From positions 1 through 53,870 of the forward strand of contig JANXEV010000004.1 of the NCBI GenBank assembly GCA_025057985.1: 53,870 nucleotides of DNA. The letters run 5' to 3'. Below, piece after piece: positions 1 to 9,511 of the stretch. The DNA is from Candidatus Aenigmatarchaeota archaeon (lineage in GTDB: Archaea > Aenigmatarchaeota > Aenigmatarchaeia > CG10238-14 > SpSt-28). The translations under genes were made by a program, and so were the position numbers. Positions within the stretch are counted from its first letter, which is position 1. Each line of letters starts with the position of its first letter. The notes under the pieces were generated by a model that was not told where the DNA came from, ran no database searches, and was given only the letters and a program-made list of their open reading frames with translations.

Positions 1-305
1 CTTCCAAGCAAATCTATTTTTTGAGGGGAATCGTATGAATAGATGAGAGTGTTTTTTTCTCTGTCTAGGAAATAATACCCATCGGAAACGGAAAGGGAGA
101 TAGTTCGTTTTGAACCACTGTAACCTGAACCTACATCTTTTATCGTAGAAGAAAGCAAATCCAAATTCGCACTAGCTTCGTTTATCAAACTCGTGGCAAC
201 ATTTTTTTCAATCACGTTCTTTATACCTGTATAAACAAAAATCACAGTCATCGAAGTTATAAAAATCGTTATAACAAAACTTACCATCGGACTAATCGAT
301 TTCAT
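1..305 (-). CDS. Type IV pilin-like membrane protein (3' part truncated by window edge)
   Basis: Minus-strand reading from ATG at 305 gives MKSISPMVSFVITIFITSMTVIFVYTGIKN..., an archaeal pilin/flagellin-like N-terminus. Confidence 0.6.
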   Translation of the reverse strand, partial: MKSISPMVSFVITIFITSMTVIFVYTGIKNVIEKNVATSLINEASANLDLLSSTIKDVGSGYSGSKRTISLSVSDGYYFLDREKNTLIYSYDSPQKIDLLG

Positions 306-316
306 AATTTTTATTG

Positions 317-895
317 TCAATCAAAAACAAAAGCTTCCACCATTCTTTTAGAAAATTCCTCGCCTTCTATTTTTACGTCAATCAAATAGAAAAACCTGTC
401 GCTGTCTTCAAAAAACACAACTCTGTTGACATCGTTATAAATCAAAGTCATATTGTTTCTGCCTGGAGAAGGTGATAAAATCGTAGCATTAATTCCTCTA
501 TTTTCTACAGTGAGATCGTAAAAACTCGCTCCATTTAACACGATGTTTATTTTCACTCTATCCTCTAAAAAATTTATCACGGTTAAATTTAACTGAGTAG
601 AAATGTTGGCTAAAATCAAAACGCCAGAAAACCGCAGAGACTTTCCCCTAACATACCTATCGGTAAAATTCAGAAAATCTAAAGTGTTTCTAACACAGGT
701 ATTATAGTTCTGGAAGGAAAAATATACAACGTTTTTTATCTCATTGTAAACGTTCTCAAAAATTTTTGACTCGTATTCTTGTTTTAAAATTTGTGTGCTT
801 TTTGCTAAATACTCGTTTCTCATGGGTGTGTACATCATGACCAAAGCCACAGAGATTACCACAGACGCTAACAGAAAAGCCTGAGCTTTCACCAT
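317..895 (-). CDS. Pilin-like single-TM secreted protein
   Basis: ORF 192 aa; N-terminal MVKAQAFLLASVVISVALVMMY hydrophobic segment after a short basic leader. Confidence 0.55.
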   Translation of the reverse strand: MVKAQAFLLASVVISVALVMMYTPMRNEYLAKSTQILKQEYESKIFENVYNEIKNVVYFSFQNYNTCVRNTLDFLNFTDRYVRGKSLRFSGVLILANISTQLNLTVINFLEDRVKINIVLNGASFYDLTVENRGINATILSPSPGRNNMTLIYNDVNRVVFFEDSDRFFYLIDVKIEGEEFSKRMVEAFVFD

Positions 896-1275
896 ATATA
901 CACCCTTATTTCCAACGGACTATACCTAAACGAATCTCCATGAATTAAATAGCTAACCACAGCCAAATTTTCTGAGTCTACCTCTGGAACTTTTGTTGTG
1001 TTAGTCGTTGAATTGAAAATCGCTACTTTAAAATCAAATTTGATGTAATGATGCAACATTTCTTCTATTTTTTCTGAATTTCCATCAATGGCATGTTTTC
1101 TTAAATCTTGAGTTAGGTCTATAATTCTCAGTGTGTTGTAGACTTCAATTTTTCTATTGAGGTATGTTAAGTCTTGAGAGTCTGGAGCTCTAGAAAACAG
1201 TAAAATCAAAATTACACCTACTATAGAAATTGAAATTATGGCTTCTATTGTTTGTAGTTGTCCTTTATTTTTCAT
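889..1275 (-). CDS. Pilin-like protein with class III-type N-terminus
   Basis: MKNKGQLQTIEAIISISIVGVILIL; overlaps neighbours in an operon. Confidence 0.55.
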   Translation of the reverse strand: MKNKGQLQTIEAIISISIVGVILILLFSRAPDSQDLTYLNRKIEVYNTLRIIDLTQDLRKHAIDGNSEKIEEMLHHYIKFDFKVAIFNSTTNTTKVPEVDSENLAVVSYLIHGDSFRYSPLEIRVYIW

Positions 1276-2581
1276 AAACCTCCACCCTAAAATTGTAACC
1301 TTTTTTCACTATATCTTTTAGCAAGTTATAATCTATTTCCTTTAAGTTTTTCATTTTCTCAAAAGAAATTAAATTGACCTCCTTTTTTGGAAAAATAAAA
1401 ACCTGCAAAGGCCCTCTATACAAAGAATTTATTTCTTCACTTGTTAATGCTCGGTTGTATATTCTAACCTCATCTATAGTTCCATTAAAATACTCGGCTT
1501 TCCATGTGAATTTCGATCTACCAATTTGAAGAGGTTTGTCGCCAGAAATTCTGTTATCAGTAAAGGAAGCTACCAAATTAGAATCTAAATAAACCCTCGA
1601 CAAACCTGAATTCACGACCACAAAGGTTAACATATGAAAGTTTTCCAAATCAGTATAAGAAATATTCTTACTGTTCGTACCTGACCTGAATCGCAAGTTG
1701 TTTTCAGCTTCCGAAGTAAAAATTCCATAAACTGTTTGCGACAAAATTCCATCTTCGCTATTTTTACTTATTATACCACTAGCTCTTCCTTCCAAAGAAT
1801 TCACTTTAACCCATAAATTGATCGTGTAGTTTGAAGAATCGAGAGAAGGAGAATGTAAGACCTCAACATAATCATCTAGACCATCGAAAGACAGCGCTTT
1901 ACCAAATTTTCCATCTACCAAAATTGGAGGGGTTTCTCCATCCGAGTTCGTAGAATTAGCGTCGTACAAAAATCCGTTGTTTTTGTTACCAGAATAATCA
2001 AGTGTCATATTTCTAAAAACATCATCAAAAGTCAACCACAAAACCAAATTACTAAAGCTTCCATAGTCTTTCATTTTTATCGAAGAAGAATTGGAGAAAA
2101 ACAACTGAAAAGTTCTAGAAGAATTAGCAGAAATATTAATCTCTAGAAACAAGATTGAACTTTTAAGATAGCCTGAATTGCAAAAATCTTGATGTACAAA
2201 CTTAAAAGGAACTTCATTAAAATTTTCATCATATATTCTCAAACTTTCGTTCCAAACCAAACCTATACATTCGCTGTCAAAATTCACTACCAAAGTAACA
2301 GCTTCATTTAACCTATCATAACCGGAATTTTCCAATATCAAAAAAGGAATCACATAGTAAGATGAAGCTAACCCTATTGTAGATGGTATGATTTTTTCTT
2401 TTTCCCAACTTTCTGGGTCTCCTCGAGAGATTATCTCATTAACAAAATCCACGGCAGTTTTTTTCATTTCTACTAATTTACTCCACTGCGGACCTTCAGC
2501 AGAAATGTTAACCAAGTATACGATAACGCTACCTATGAAAATTATAAAAATAGAGACTGCGATTATCAAATCGACGTTCAA
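1265..2581 (-). CDS. Surface protein with DUF2341-like and LamG/concanavalin A-like domain
   Basis: 438 aa; '...LVLWLTFDD...GKFGKALSFDGLDDYVEV...IDEVRIYNRALTSEEINSLY' is typical of LamG domains. Confidence 0.75.
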   Translation of the reverse strand: MNVDLIIAVSIFIIFIGSVIVYLVNISAEGPQWSKLVEMKKTAVDFVNEIISRGDPESWEKEKIIPSTIGLASSYYVIPFLILENSGYDRLNEAVTLVVNFDSECIGLVWNESLRIYDENFNEVPFKFVHQDFCNSGYLKSSILFLEINISANSSRTFQLFFSNSSSIKMKDYGSFSNLVLWLTFDDVFRNMTLDYSGNKNNGFLYDANSTNSDGETPPILVDGKFGKALSFDGLDDYVEVLHSPSLDSSNYTINLWVKVNSLEGRASGIISKNSEDGILSQTVYGIFTSEAENNLRFRSGTNSKNISYTDLENFHMLTFVVVNSGLSRVYLDSNLVASFTDNRISGDKPLQIGRSKFTWKAEYFNGTIDEVRIYNRALTSEEINSLYRGPLQVFIFPKKEVNLISFEKMKNLKEIDYNLLKDIVKKGYNFRVEVYEK

Positions 2582-4842
2582 CTTACCTCACCCACAATTT
2601 TTTCCAACTCTAGAGCCACTTTTAATTCTTCTTCTAAAACTTTTTTACCCTCTACCAACATTTCAATAATAGTTTTTTTGCTTTTTCTTATCTCCTTGAC
2701 ATCATCGATGTTTAAAACTTTTTCTATTTCTTCGATCACTTTACCTAAAAATTCTCTCTTTTCCAACTTCTTAACACTTCCAGAATATTCTTTTATTTTT
2801 TCTTTTAAAACTCCGCTCGAAACTTGTACCAACTTATTATACTCATTTTGGACTGGTGAAGTTTTAGGTATGCCTTCTATTATTTTTCTAACATTCATTA
2901 AAAATTCCTTCTCCTCCAACAAACTTTCTCCACTCATATTCAAAATTTTCAAAGCCATCTCAATAGAATCTATGTCTTTTTTCACATTATTAGCCAGTTT
3001 AGACATAAAAACAAGACCTTTACCTTTTCTGATCATTAGGAAAATTACAAAAGAAGAAACGCCGACGACCAAAAACAAAAGAGCAACGAGAAAAACGACA
3101 CTACCAAAACTCATTCCCTCAACTGGAACTACTATCCTTAAAAATCTGTCTAATGGGTTATCGACAGCGCCAGTCGCATTACCAGAACCTTTTTTCACAT
3201 TTTCACCACCGTTTTCATCTGAACCCCAACCTCTCCTAAAACCAGAACCTCTTTTCTCTGAATCTTTCTTAGATTCATTATCAGAATCTACAACTTTCAA
3301 AACTTTCTCATCGAAGTTCTCATTTCTAGCTAAATCGTATCCGTAAAACCTTATCAAATATTCAGAAGTATTAAGCTTTTCTCTTATTTCGATTTCACAA
3401 ATAACTCTCCTACCTTCTGTCAAAACTCTACAAGATGGATAAAAAGTTTTGTTAAGAAATTCTATCTTCACGCTACTTAAATCCACTCCATTTTCGTCAA
3501 AAATTCCGACTGAAAGTTTTACAGTCTCATTTTCATAAACAGGTGTCCCACCCAATATCGTGGGTGGGGTGTTGTCGAAAACAAAACTCTTAGAATACGT
3601 GGAAATATAATTAACTTCGTTTTTTATTGAAAAAGTTAAAGTGTATCTACCGTCTGAATATTCTCTCGTGTTTATCGTAAAATTGCACACAAAACCAACA
3701 CAACCTAAATTTTCTTCATTCTGCCAAGTTAGATTTGAAACTCTGACCTTCGCTTCCAAAATTCTCTCTATATTCCCGATTTTTAGCGTTAAAACAACTA
3801 TCTTACTCAAATACTCAGATGGATATTCTAGAGATAACACTGGGAATGTGTTGTCTATTTTAACTGGGATCGAGATAGAAACAAAATTTTCTACGTTATC
3901 AAAAAGAGTTAAGTTCAACGTGTAATATCCATCTTGGAATTTAAGGGTATCTAAAAAATGTCTACAAGTATCTTCTCTGCAACTAGTTGAATAAAAAAAA
4001 TTGGATATGGAAATTTCAAGGCGATTTATGCCAGAATACTTATCTTCACCTTTAACAAATATTTCTACTATTTTCCACAAACCTGAGTTCTCTTTAGGAG
4101 AATATTCTATTATTCTAGGTTTTTCGTTGTCTATATAGAAAACTCCAATCTTCGTCACGTTGTAGTTTCCCACATTGTCACTAGCGTTAACATAAACGAT
4201 CCAGCTCGAATTGTCTGGCAACTCAGAAGTGTTCCAAGGTGCAACATACAAATCTCTTCCCTCATCATAAAGCATCCTAATCCAACTTGAGTTCCATGTC
4301 TCGTTTCCGTATGAAAATAATATCACTACACTTTCCGGGTTAACTCCAGATAGTGCATCTTTTATCAAAAAACTTAACCTTTTTCTATCACTAACATAAG
4401 TTACCTCTGAATAAGGAAATGATAAATTTATAGTCGGTGGTGTTCTGTCTACTAAAACTTCTAACGGATTGGTTTCATTTCCGTAAAAAATGGTCCCATC
4501 CGAGTTTGAAACTTTGAAGTAATATAGCAAATATTTTCCTTCTGCTAACAAAGCCTCTAAACCAGGCACCGTCGTGTTACAAATCCAAGGATTTAAATTG
4601 AAACACATCATACTCATCTCTTTCCAAACAGAAGTCGGGTCTTTTACTCTAACATAAAGATAGCCTACCACGTTAGATGGTGAAATCACTTCTATAGAAA
4701 ACACGTCCGAATCTCCACCATAAATATAGCTACCATTTTTTGGAAAAACATCCACCACTGTAGGTTTGGAGAAAACCGGGTATATGAAAAATATAAGGAA
4801 AACTGTCATCAAAATTAAATTTTTCATATATTTAATTCTCAT
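2578..4842 (-). CDS. Large secreted membrane-anchored protein with Ig-like repeats, C-terminal TM and coiled coil
   Basis: 754 aa; signal peptide, repeated 'VDNTxPxxxxxxP' Ig-like motifs, TM near residue ~600. Confidence 0.6.
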   Translation of the reverse strand: MRIKYMKNLILMTVFLIFFIYPVFSKPTVVDVFPKNGSYIYGGDSDVFSIEVISPSNVVGYLYVRVKDPTSVWKEMSMMCFNLNPWICNTTVPGLEALLAEGKYLLYYFKVSNSDGTIFYGNETNPLEVLVDRTPPTINLSFPYSEVTYVSDRKRLSFLIKDALSGVNPESVVILFSYGNETWNSSWIRMLYDEGRDLYVAPWNTSELPDNSSWIVYVNASDNVGNYNVTKIGVFYIDNEKPRIIEYSPKENSGLWKIVEIFVKGEDKYSGINRLEISISNFFYSTSCREDTCRHFLDTLKFQDGYYTLNLTLFDNVENFVSISIPVKIDNTFPVLSLEYPSEYLSKIVVLTLKIGNIERILEAKVRVSNLTWQNEENLGCVGFVCNFTINTREYSDGRYTLTFSIKNEVNYISTYSKSFVFDNTPPTILGGTPVYENETVKLSVGIFDENGVDLSSVKIEFLNKTFYPSCRVLTEGRRVICEIEIREKLNTSEYLIRFYGYDLARNENFDEKVLKVVDSDNESKKDSEKRGSGFRRGWGSDENGGENVKKGSGNATGAVDNPLDRFLRIVVPVEGMSFGSVVFLVALLFLVVGVSSFVIFLMIRKGKGLVFMSKLANNVKKDIDSIEMALKILNMSGESLLEEKEFLMNVRKIIEGIPKTSPVQNEYNKLVQVSSGVLKEKIKEYSGSVKKLEKREFLGKVIEEIEKVLNIDDVKEIRKSKKTIIEMLVEGKKVLEEELKVALELEKIVGEVS

Positions 4843-4854
4843 AGAAAATTAAAT

Positions 4855-6642
4855 TTACGTCCAAACGCATATCTTAACGAAAACTCTCTTCAAAGTACCA
4901 TCCGGATTAACAACTATTTGAGGTACTTCATAACAACTCACTTGTGGCGATTTTTCCATTTCTCTCTCACTTCCACCATAAGTGAATTTAACAACTAAAT
5001 CTGTAGAATTGGTAAAAATTTTGCCAGTCAAAACGTCGGTAACACTCAAATAAATTTTAAAATTACCTATTTGGTTTGGTGCTAAAAACTCACAAGCGTA
5101 ATTTCCACTCATATCTGTGGTTGTGTTGCAGATTTTTTTCCCATCCAAGTAGATATCCATAGGAGAGATTTGGAGAGGAGAATTATCTCTTCTTTTTACA
5201 CTACCATAAATTTTTACCCCCTCACCAAAAAAATAGTAGCTTGCGTTCAAATTTACGAATACTGTCGCATTCTGCCAAACAAGAAACTTTGTATAATTTT
5301 CAGCTCGACCGCCGTCAGTATCCACAACACTACAATAAGAAATATACTCTCCTAAAGGATGATATGGTGATCTATACTCTCTGTAAAAAACGTTTCCTAT
5401 TTTGTTGGTTGTAGAGTTGTCCCAATTTCTATTTGGATTCAATATAGAGATATTTCCAACTAAGTTACAAACGTGGGAAGATTGACAATCCTCTAAATCA
5501 TAAGCTGCGCAAGTTATTTCTATAAAATCTCCGGAATGTACTTCCAAAACATTAGTACTCACTTGAATTTGTGGTGGGTTATTTAAAAAAGTTACAAAGA
5601 TTGTAGACGAAGAGTCGACATAACCAGAAGAGTTAGCATAAGCTGTTATGTTTTTCCTACCTAAAATAAAATCATAGATTGGGATTTGCCATTGAATTTC
5701 ATCACCTATTCCAATCAAACTACTCTCGTTATACCAATATGTAGTGTGTGGAGGAAGGTTATTACAAGAAGAGACAACACTAGCGTTTAACCAAATTATT
5801 TCGCCCCTATAAAAGTTAGAGTTGTTTGTAGGGACTATTATACTTACATTTAACCTTTCCGTGATCTCGAGGAGGGAAAATACCTCATTGTTCGTCTCAT
5901 TCAACTCCTTTACAAAATTAGATGGATCGGCCCTAACGGAAATGTTCGTGTTGCAACTCACTGTCCAGTTGCAGAACGTTTTGTGTAGGGATTTTTTACT
6001 AACGTTTATAATTTTCGAGTCGAAAAGAATTCCGTTCTCGTAGCAAGAAACATTCACACCGTTTGCATCCACATCGCCTTCATTCCAAATTGTAAAATTT
6101 ATTAAAACATTCGTACCAAAAATAGGTTTGTATGGAAGTTCAAGCGAAGAGTAGTTTAACACTAAATCGCTAAGCTGTTTACAACAAACTTTATTAGAGT
6201 AATAACCACATTCTGCGACATGAGAATCTTGTGTAGAGTACATAGAAATCAAACAGGTTTCATCTTCCATACAAGCAGTTTTTATCTCACACTCCAACGG
6301 ATAAGTCGAATAGCCTGCACAAAGTTTGATGTCATAGTAGTTAGGGTGAGAAACGTGAGAGTTGTTGATTCTAAAAAAAGAGAGGATAGGTTGAGTTGAT
6401 GAATTACATGTTTGATTCACATAGCTAAAGATTTGATCACAACATAAGTTGTATTGATAGTACCCACAAGAACCGACATGAGAATTTATAGTCGAGTAGA
6501 GTGAAAACAAACACCTTTCGTTCGCTTCACAACTACCCAGTCTTATTGTACATGAGAGAGAGTAAGCTAAATCTGAAAAGAAAGAGGAAAGTAGAAAAAA
6601 CAGGAATATCATAAAAACGTGTTTTAAATTTTTTCTTACCAT
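4855..6642 (-). CDS. Secreted surface protein with Cys-rich repeats and CARDB-like domain
   Basis: 595 aa; repeated 'SxxSHVxxCGYYxxxLCC' modules, CARDB-like 'NFTIWNEGDVDANGVNVSCYENG'. Confidence 0.6.
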   Translation of the reverse strand: MVRKNLKHVFMIFLFFLLSSFFSDLAYSLSCTIRLGSCEANERCLFSLYSTINSHVGSCGYYQYNLCCDQIFSYVNQTCNSSTQPILSFFRINNSHVSHPNYYDIKLCAGYSTYPLECEIKTACMEDETCLISMYSTQDSHVAECGYYSNKVCCKQLSDLVLNYSSLELPYKPIFGTNVLINFTIWNEGDVDANGVNVSCYENGILFDSKIINVSKKSLHKTFCNWTVSCNTNISVRADPSNFVKELNETNNEVFSLLEITERLNVSIIVPTNNSNFYRGEIIWLNASVVSSCNNLPPHTTYWYNESSLIGIGDEIQWQIPIYDFILGRKNITAYANSSGYVDSSSTIFVTFLNNPPQIQVSTNVLEVHSGDFIEITCAAYDLEDCQSSHVCNLVGNISILNPNRNWDNSTTNKIGNVFYREYRSPYHPLGEYISYCSVVDTDGGRAENYTKFLVWQNATVFVNLNASYYFFGEGVKIYGSVKRRDNSPLQISPMDIYLDGKKICNTTTDMSGNYACEFLAPNQIGNFKIYLSVTDVLTGKIFTNSTDLVVKFTYGGSEREMEKSPQVSCYEVPQIVVNPDGTLKRVFVKICVWT

Positions 6643-6682
6643 TTTATTTTTTCAAGTTAGAAAATTAATTCTTTGATCTATT

Positions 6683-6703
6683 TTTCATGCCTTAGAGGTA
6701 GGG
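6683..6703 (-). other. 3' arm of pre-16S processing stem with BHB
   Basis: CCCTACCTCTAAGG-CATG-[AAA] pairs with the leader arm at 8661-8681. Confidence 0.8.
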
Positions 6704-6753
6704 TTTAACCCCCGCTCCTAAAATTAAGGAGGTGATCCAGCCGCACCTTCCAG

Positions 6754-6839
6754 TTGCCGAGTTAGCAGAGGTTTAATCACCTCCTCACTCATCACTGATC
6801 AGAGTCAAACCATTTTTTCATCTAATCTCTGCTAACCCT
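6754..6839 (-). other. 16S rRNA intron B (86 nt), between positions ~1513/1514 in helix 45
   Basis: 10-bp perfect inner helix GTTAGCAGAG/CTCTGCTAAC; GCCG...CGGC central helix; TA|A and AA|C junctions; removal restores h45 CCGTACT-GGAA-GGTGCGG. Confidence 0.85.
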
Positions 6840-6851
6840 TACGGCTACCTT

Positions 6852-6910
6852 ATCGCCGGTAGCCAGACATTCCAAATCGTCATTCGAGTTTAAGACTCGT
6901 CTGGCCGCCC
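6852..6910 (-). other. 16S rRNA intron A (59 nt), between positions ~1501/1502 (E. coli numbering)
   Basis: BHB: CGCC-[AC|G]-GGcgGCCAGAC...GTCTGGCtaCC-GGCG-[AT|A]; removal joins AAGTCGCCAC to AAGGTAGCCG. Confidence 0.82.
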
Positions 6911-6981
6911 GTGGCGACTTAGCCCCCCTCGCGAAGTTCCCACTCGACCTTTCGGCCTCGAGGGAACTTCACTCGGTTGGC

Positions 6982-7018
<37 letters not shown>

Positions 7019-7027
7019 GGCGAACGC

Positions 7028-7115
7028 TTTCATGTCGATCGGAAGATCATAATTATTTCGTTCCTCATTCTTTGATTCGAAGTGGTGCATGTAAATCATT
7101 TGCTTCCGATCAACA
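7028..7115 (-). other. 16S rRNA intron C (88 nt), ~1360s hairpin loop
   Basis: BHB: GACG-TCAT-[CA|T]-GTTGATCGGAAG...CTTCCGATCGAC-ATGA-[AA|G]-CGTTC; removal restores hairpin GGCGGACG-TCATCAG-CGTTCGCC. Confidence 0.92.
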
Positions 7116-7381
7116 TGATGACGTCCGCCTACTAGGGATTCCGGCTTCACGAGGGTGAGTTACAACCCTCGATCCGAACTGGGCGCGCTTTTAGGGGATT
7201 GGCTTCCCCTTTCGGGGTTGCATCCCTTTGTAGCGCGCATTGTGACGCGCGTGTGGCCCAGGGCTTTCGGGGCATACGGACCTACCGTCGCCCCCTCCTT
7301 CCTCCCACTTATCGCGGGCAGTCCCCCATGAGTGCCTACCTTATTAAATAAGGTAGTAGCAACATGGGGTGAGGGTCTCGC

Positions 7382-7413
7382 TTCAACCCCGACCAGATAG
7401 ATTCTGGTCGAGT
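7382..7413 (-). other. 16S rRNA intron E (32 nt), ~1105/1106, separated from intron D by a 3-nt exon
   Basis: BHB: TAAC-[GA|A]-CTCGACCAGA..TCTGGTCGGG-GTTG-[AA|G]; removal with D restores AAGTCGGTTAACGAGCGAGACCC. Confidence 0.88.
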
Positions 7414-7416
7414 TCG

Positions 7417-7479
7417 ATGGTCTCGCTAAGCCTCGAATAAAAAGTTTCATTCTTCCAAAAATTTTGATGGCTTAGCGAT
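7417..7479 (-). other. 16S rRNA intron D (63 nt), ~1102/1103
   Basis: BHB: GGTT-[AA|A]-TCGCTAAGCC...GGCTTAGCGA-GACC-[AT|C]. Confidence 0.88.
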
Positions 7480-7777
7480 TTAACCGACTTAACGGCACGC
7501 CTCACGGTACGAGCTGACGATGGCCATGCACCACCTCTCGGCTCGTCTGGTAAGGTCTTCAGCCTGACCTTCATCCTGCCGTCGGCCCTGGTAAGGTTCT
7601 CGGGGTTGAGTCCAATTGAACCGCACGTCCCACCCCTTGTGTGCTCCCCCGCCAATTCCCTTAAGTTTCACCCTTGCGGGCGTACTCCCCAGGTGGCCCG
7701 CTTAACACCTACGCTCCGCCACTGCAAGCTCCCGAAGAGCTTGCAACAGCAAGCGGGCATCGTTTACAGCTAGGACT

Positions 7778-7918
<141 letters not shown>

Positions 7919-7993
7919 CCCTCACCGTCAGACCCGCTCCAGGTAGCCGCCTTCGCCACTGGTGGTCCGCATGGGATTACAGGATTTAACCCC

Positions 7994-8024
7994 TTAGGGT
8001 GAATAGTGCACACACACTATTCAT
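7994..8024 (-). other. 16S rRNA intron G (31 nt), ~687/688
   Basis: BHB: GGGG-[TA|A]-TGAATAGTG-TGTGTG-CACTATTCA-CCCT-[AA|G]; removal restores GGGGTAGGGGTTAAATCC. Confidence 0.92.
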
Positions 8025-8660
8025 TACCCCATGCGTACCGCTACCCTCTCTCGGTCTCAAGTCTGACAGTATCCCTGGCGCGCCCTGCAGTTTACTACAG
8101 GATTTCACCAGGGACTTATCAGACCGGCTACGGGCGCTTTAGACCCAATAATCGTGACCACCACTTGGAGCGCGGGTATTACCGCGGTGGCTGGCACCCG
8201 TCTTACCCACTCCTTCCTCGCTCTCCTGTTTATAGAGAGCAACAGTCCGTGCAGAGCACGGACACTCCGGGTCCCCTCGTCGGGCGTTAGCCCATTGCGA
8301 AGGTTTCGCGCCTGCTGCGGCCCGTAGGCCCTGGACTCATGTTTCAGAGTCCATCTCCGGGCTCCCACTCTCATGGCCCGTAGGCGTTATCGGCTTGTCG
8401 GGCCATTACCCCGACAACAACCTGATACCCCACAGTCCCATTCTGGGGCGACTACGAACGTCCTTTCGGTGTAAGGACCTTCCAGTACCTTACACCTATA
8501 GGGTATTAGCCCCAGTTTCCCGGGATTATCCCCTTCCCCAGAGTAGGTTGACTGTGTATTACGGAGCAGGACGCCGAGGGCTTACCCCTCACGACTCGCA
8601 TGGCTTAGTCGGACCCGGATAGCGGTGGTCTCTGGCGGGATCAGCCAGAATTGGCGAGGG

Positions 8661-8681
8661 CCCTACCTCTAAGGTATCATG
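8661..8681 (-). other. 5' arm of pre-16S processing stem with BHB
   Basis: CATG-[ATA]-CCTTAGAGGTAGGG, 14-bp perfect complement to the trailer. Confidence 0.8.
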
Positions 8682-8869
8682 AATCAACCTTACCTTGAGC
8701 TTTTTCACTCAAGGATAAAATTCTAGCTCGCTTCGACCAGATTCTTCATTGAAAAACCAAACGGTTTCCTCTGAATCCAACACCAGCGAGCTATTATTAA
8801 TTATCAAAATAAGGATATTTAAATATTTTTGACTGTGTTTGACTTCTTTTTTCGCTGATAAATATAGTT

Positions 8870-9511
8870 ATGGTCCAAAAAAGTTTGATTAAAGTCATCG
8901 GTATTGATCTATCTGCCAGCGAAAAAAGAGGTTCAGGTTTATGTTTTCTAGATGAAAAATTATACGCAAAATGTCGTACAATTTACAAAGACCAGGAAAT
9001 GGTCGAAATCGTTAAGAAATACAAACCCGATATCGTAGGTATAGATGCTCCTTTATCTCTTCCGTTAGGTAGAAAGAACATCTTCAGAAAGTCGAACGTC
9101 CACTTTAGAAAATGTGACAAACAACTTTGGGAGTTAAAAATAAAGTTCTTTCCAATCACACTTGGCCCTATGAGAAGGCTCACGGAAAGGGGAATAAAAA
9201 TTAGAAGGATGTTAGAAAATTTAGGATTCAAAGTTATAGAAGTTTACCCAGGTGCCACACAAGATTTGCTAGGAATACCGAGAAAACAAAAAGGTTTGGA
9301 AAAACTAAAAAAAGGTTTGGAAAAATTTGGAATAAAACTCGAAAATAGAAAGTTAACAGGAGATGAATTAGATGCTGTGACTGCTGCTTACACTGCCTAT
9401 CTTTTTTTAAAAGGTCTGGCCATCGAAATCGGTGATAAAAGAGAAGGTACAATCGTCGTACCTATTAAAGAAAAATTAAATTTTTCTCCCAGCAACACCA
9501 AAAAAATATAA
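8870..9511 (+). CDS. DUF429-family predicted RNase H-like nuclease
   Basis: 213 aa; 'VIGIDLSASEKRGSGLCFLD', 'DIVGIDAPLSLP', 'EVYPGATQDLLG', 'DELDAVTAAYTAYL'. Confidence 0.8.
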   Translation: MVQKSLIKVIGIDLSASEKRGSGLCFLDEKLYAKCRTIYKDQEMVEIVKKYKPDIVGIDAPLSLPLGRKNIFRKSNVHFRKCDKQLWELKIKFFPITLGPMRRLTERGIKIRRMLENLGFKVIEVYPGATQDLLGIPRKQKGLEKLKKGLEKFGIKLENRKLTGDELDAVTAAYTAYLFLKGLAIEIGDKREGTIVVPIKEKLNFSPSNTKKI

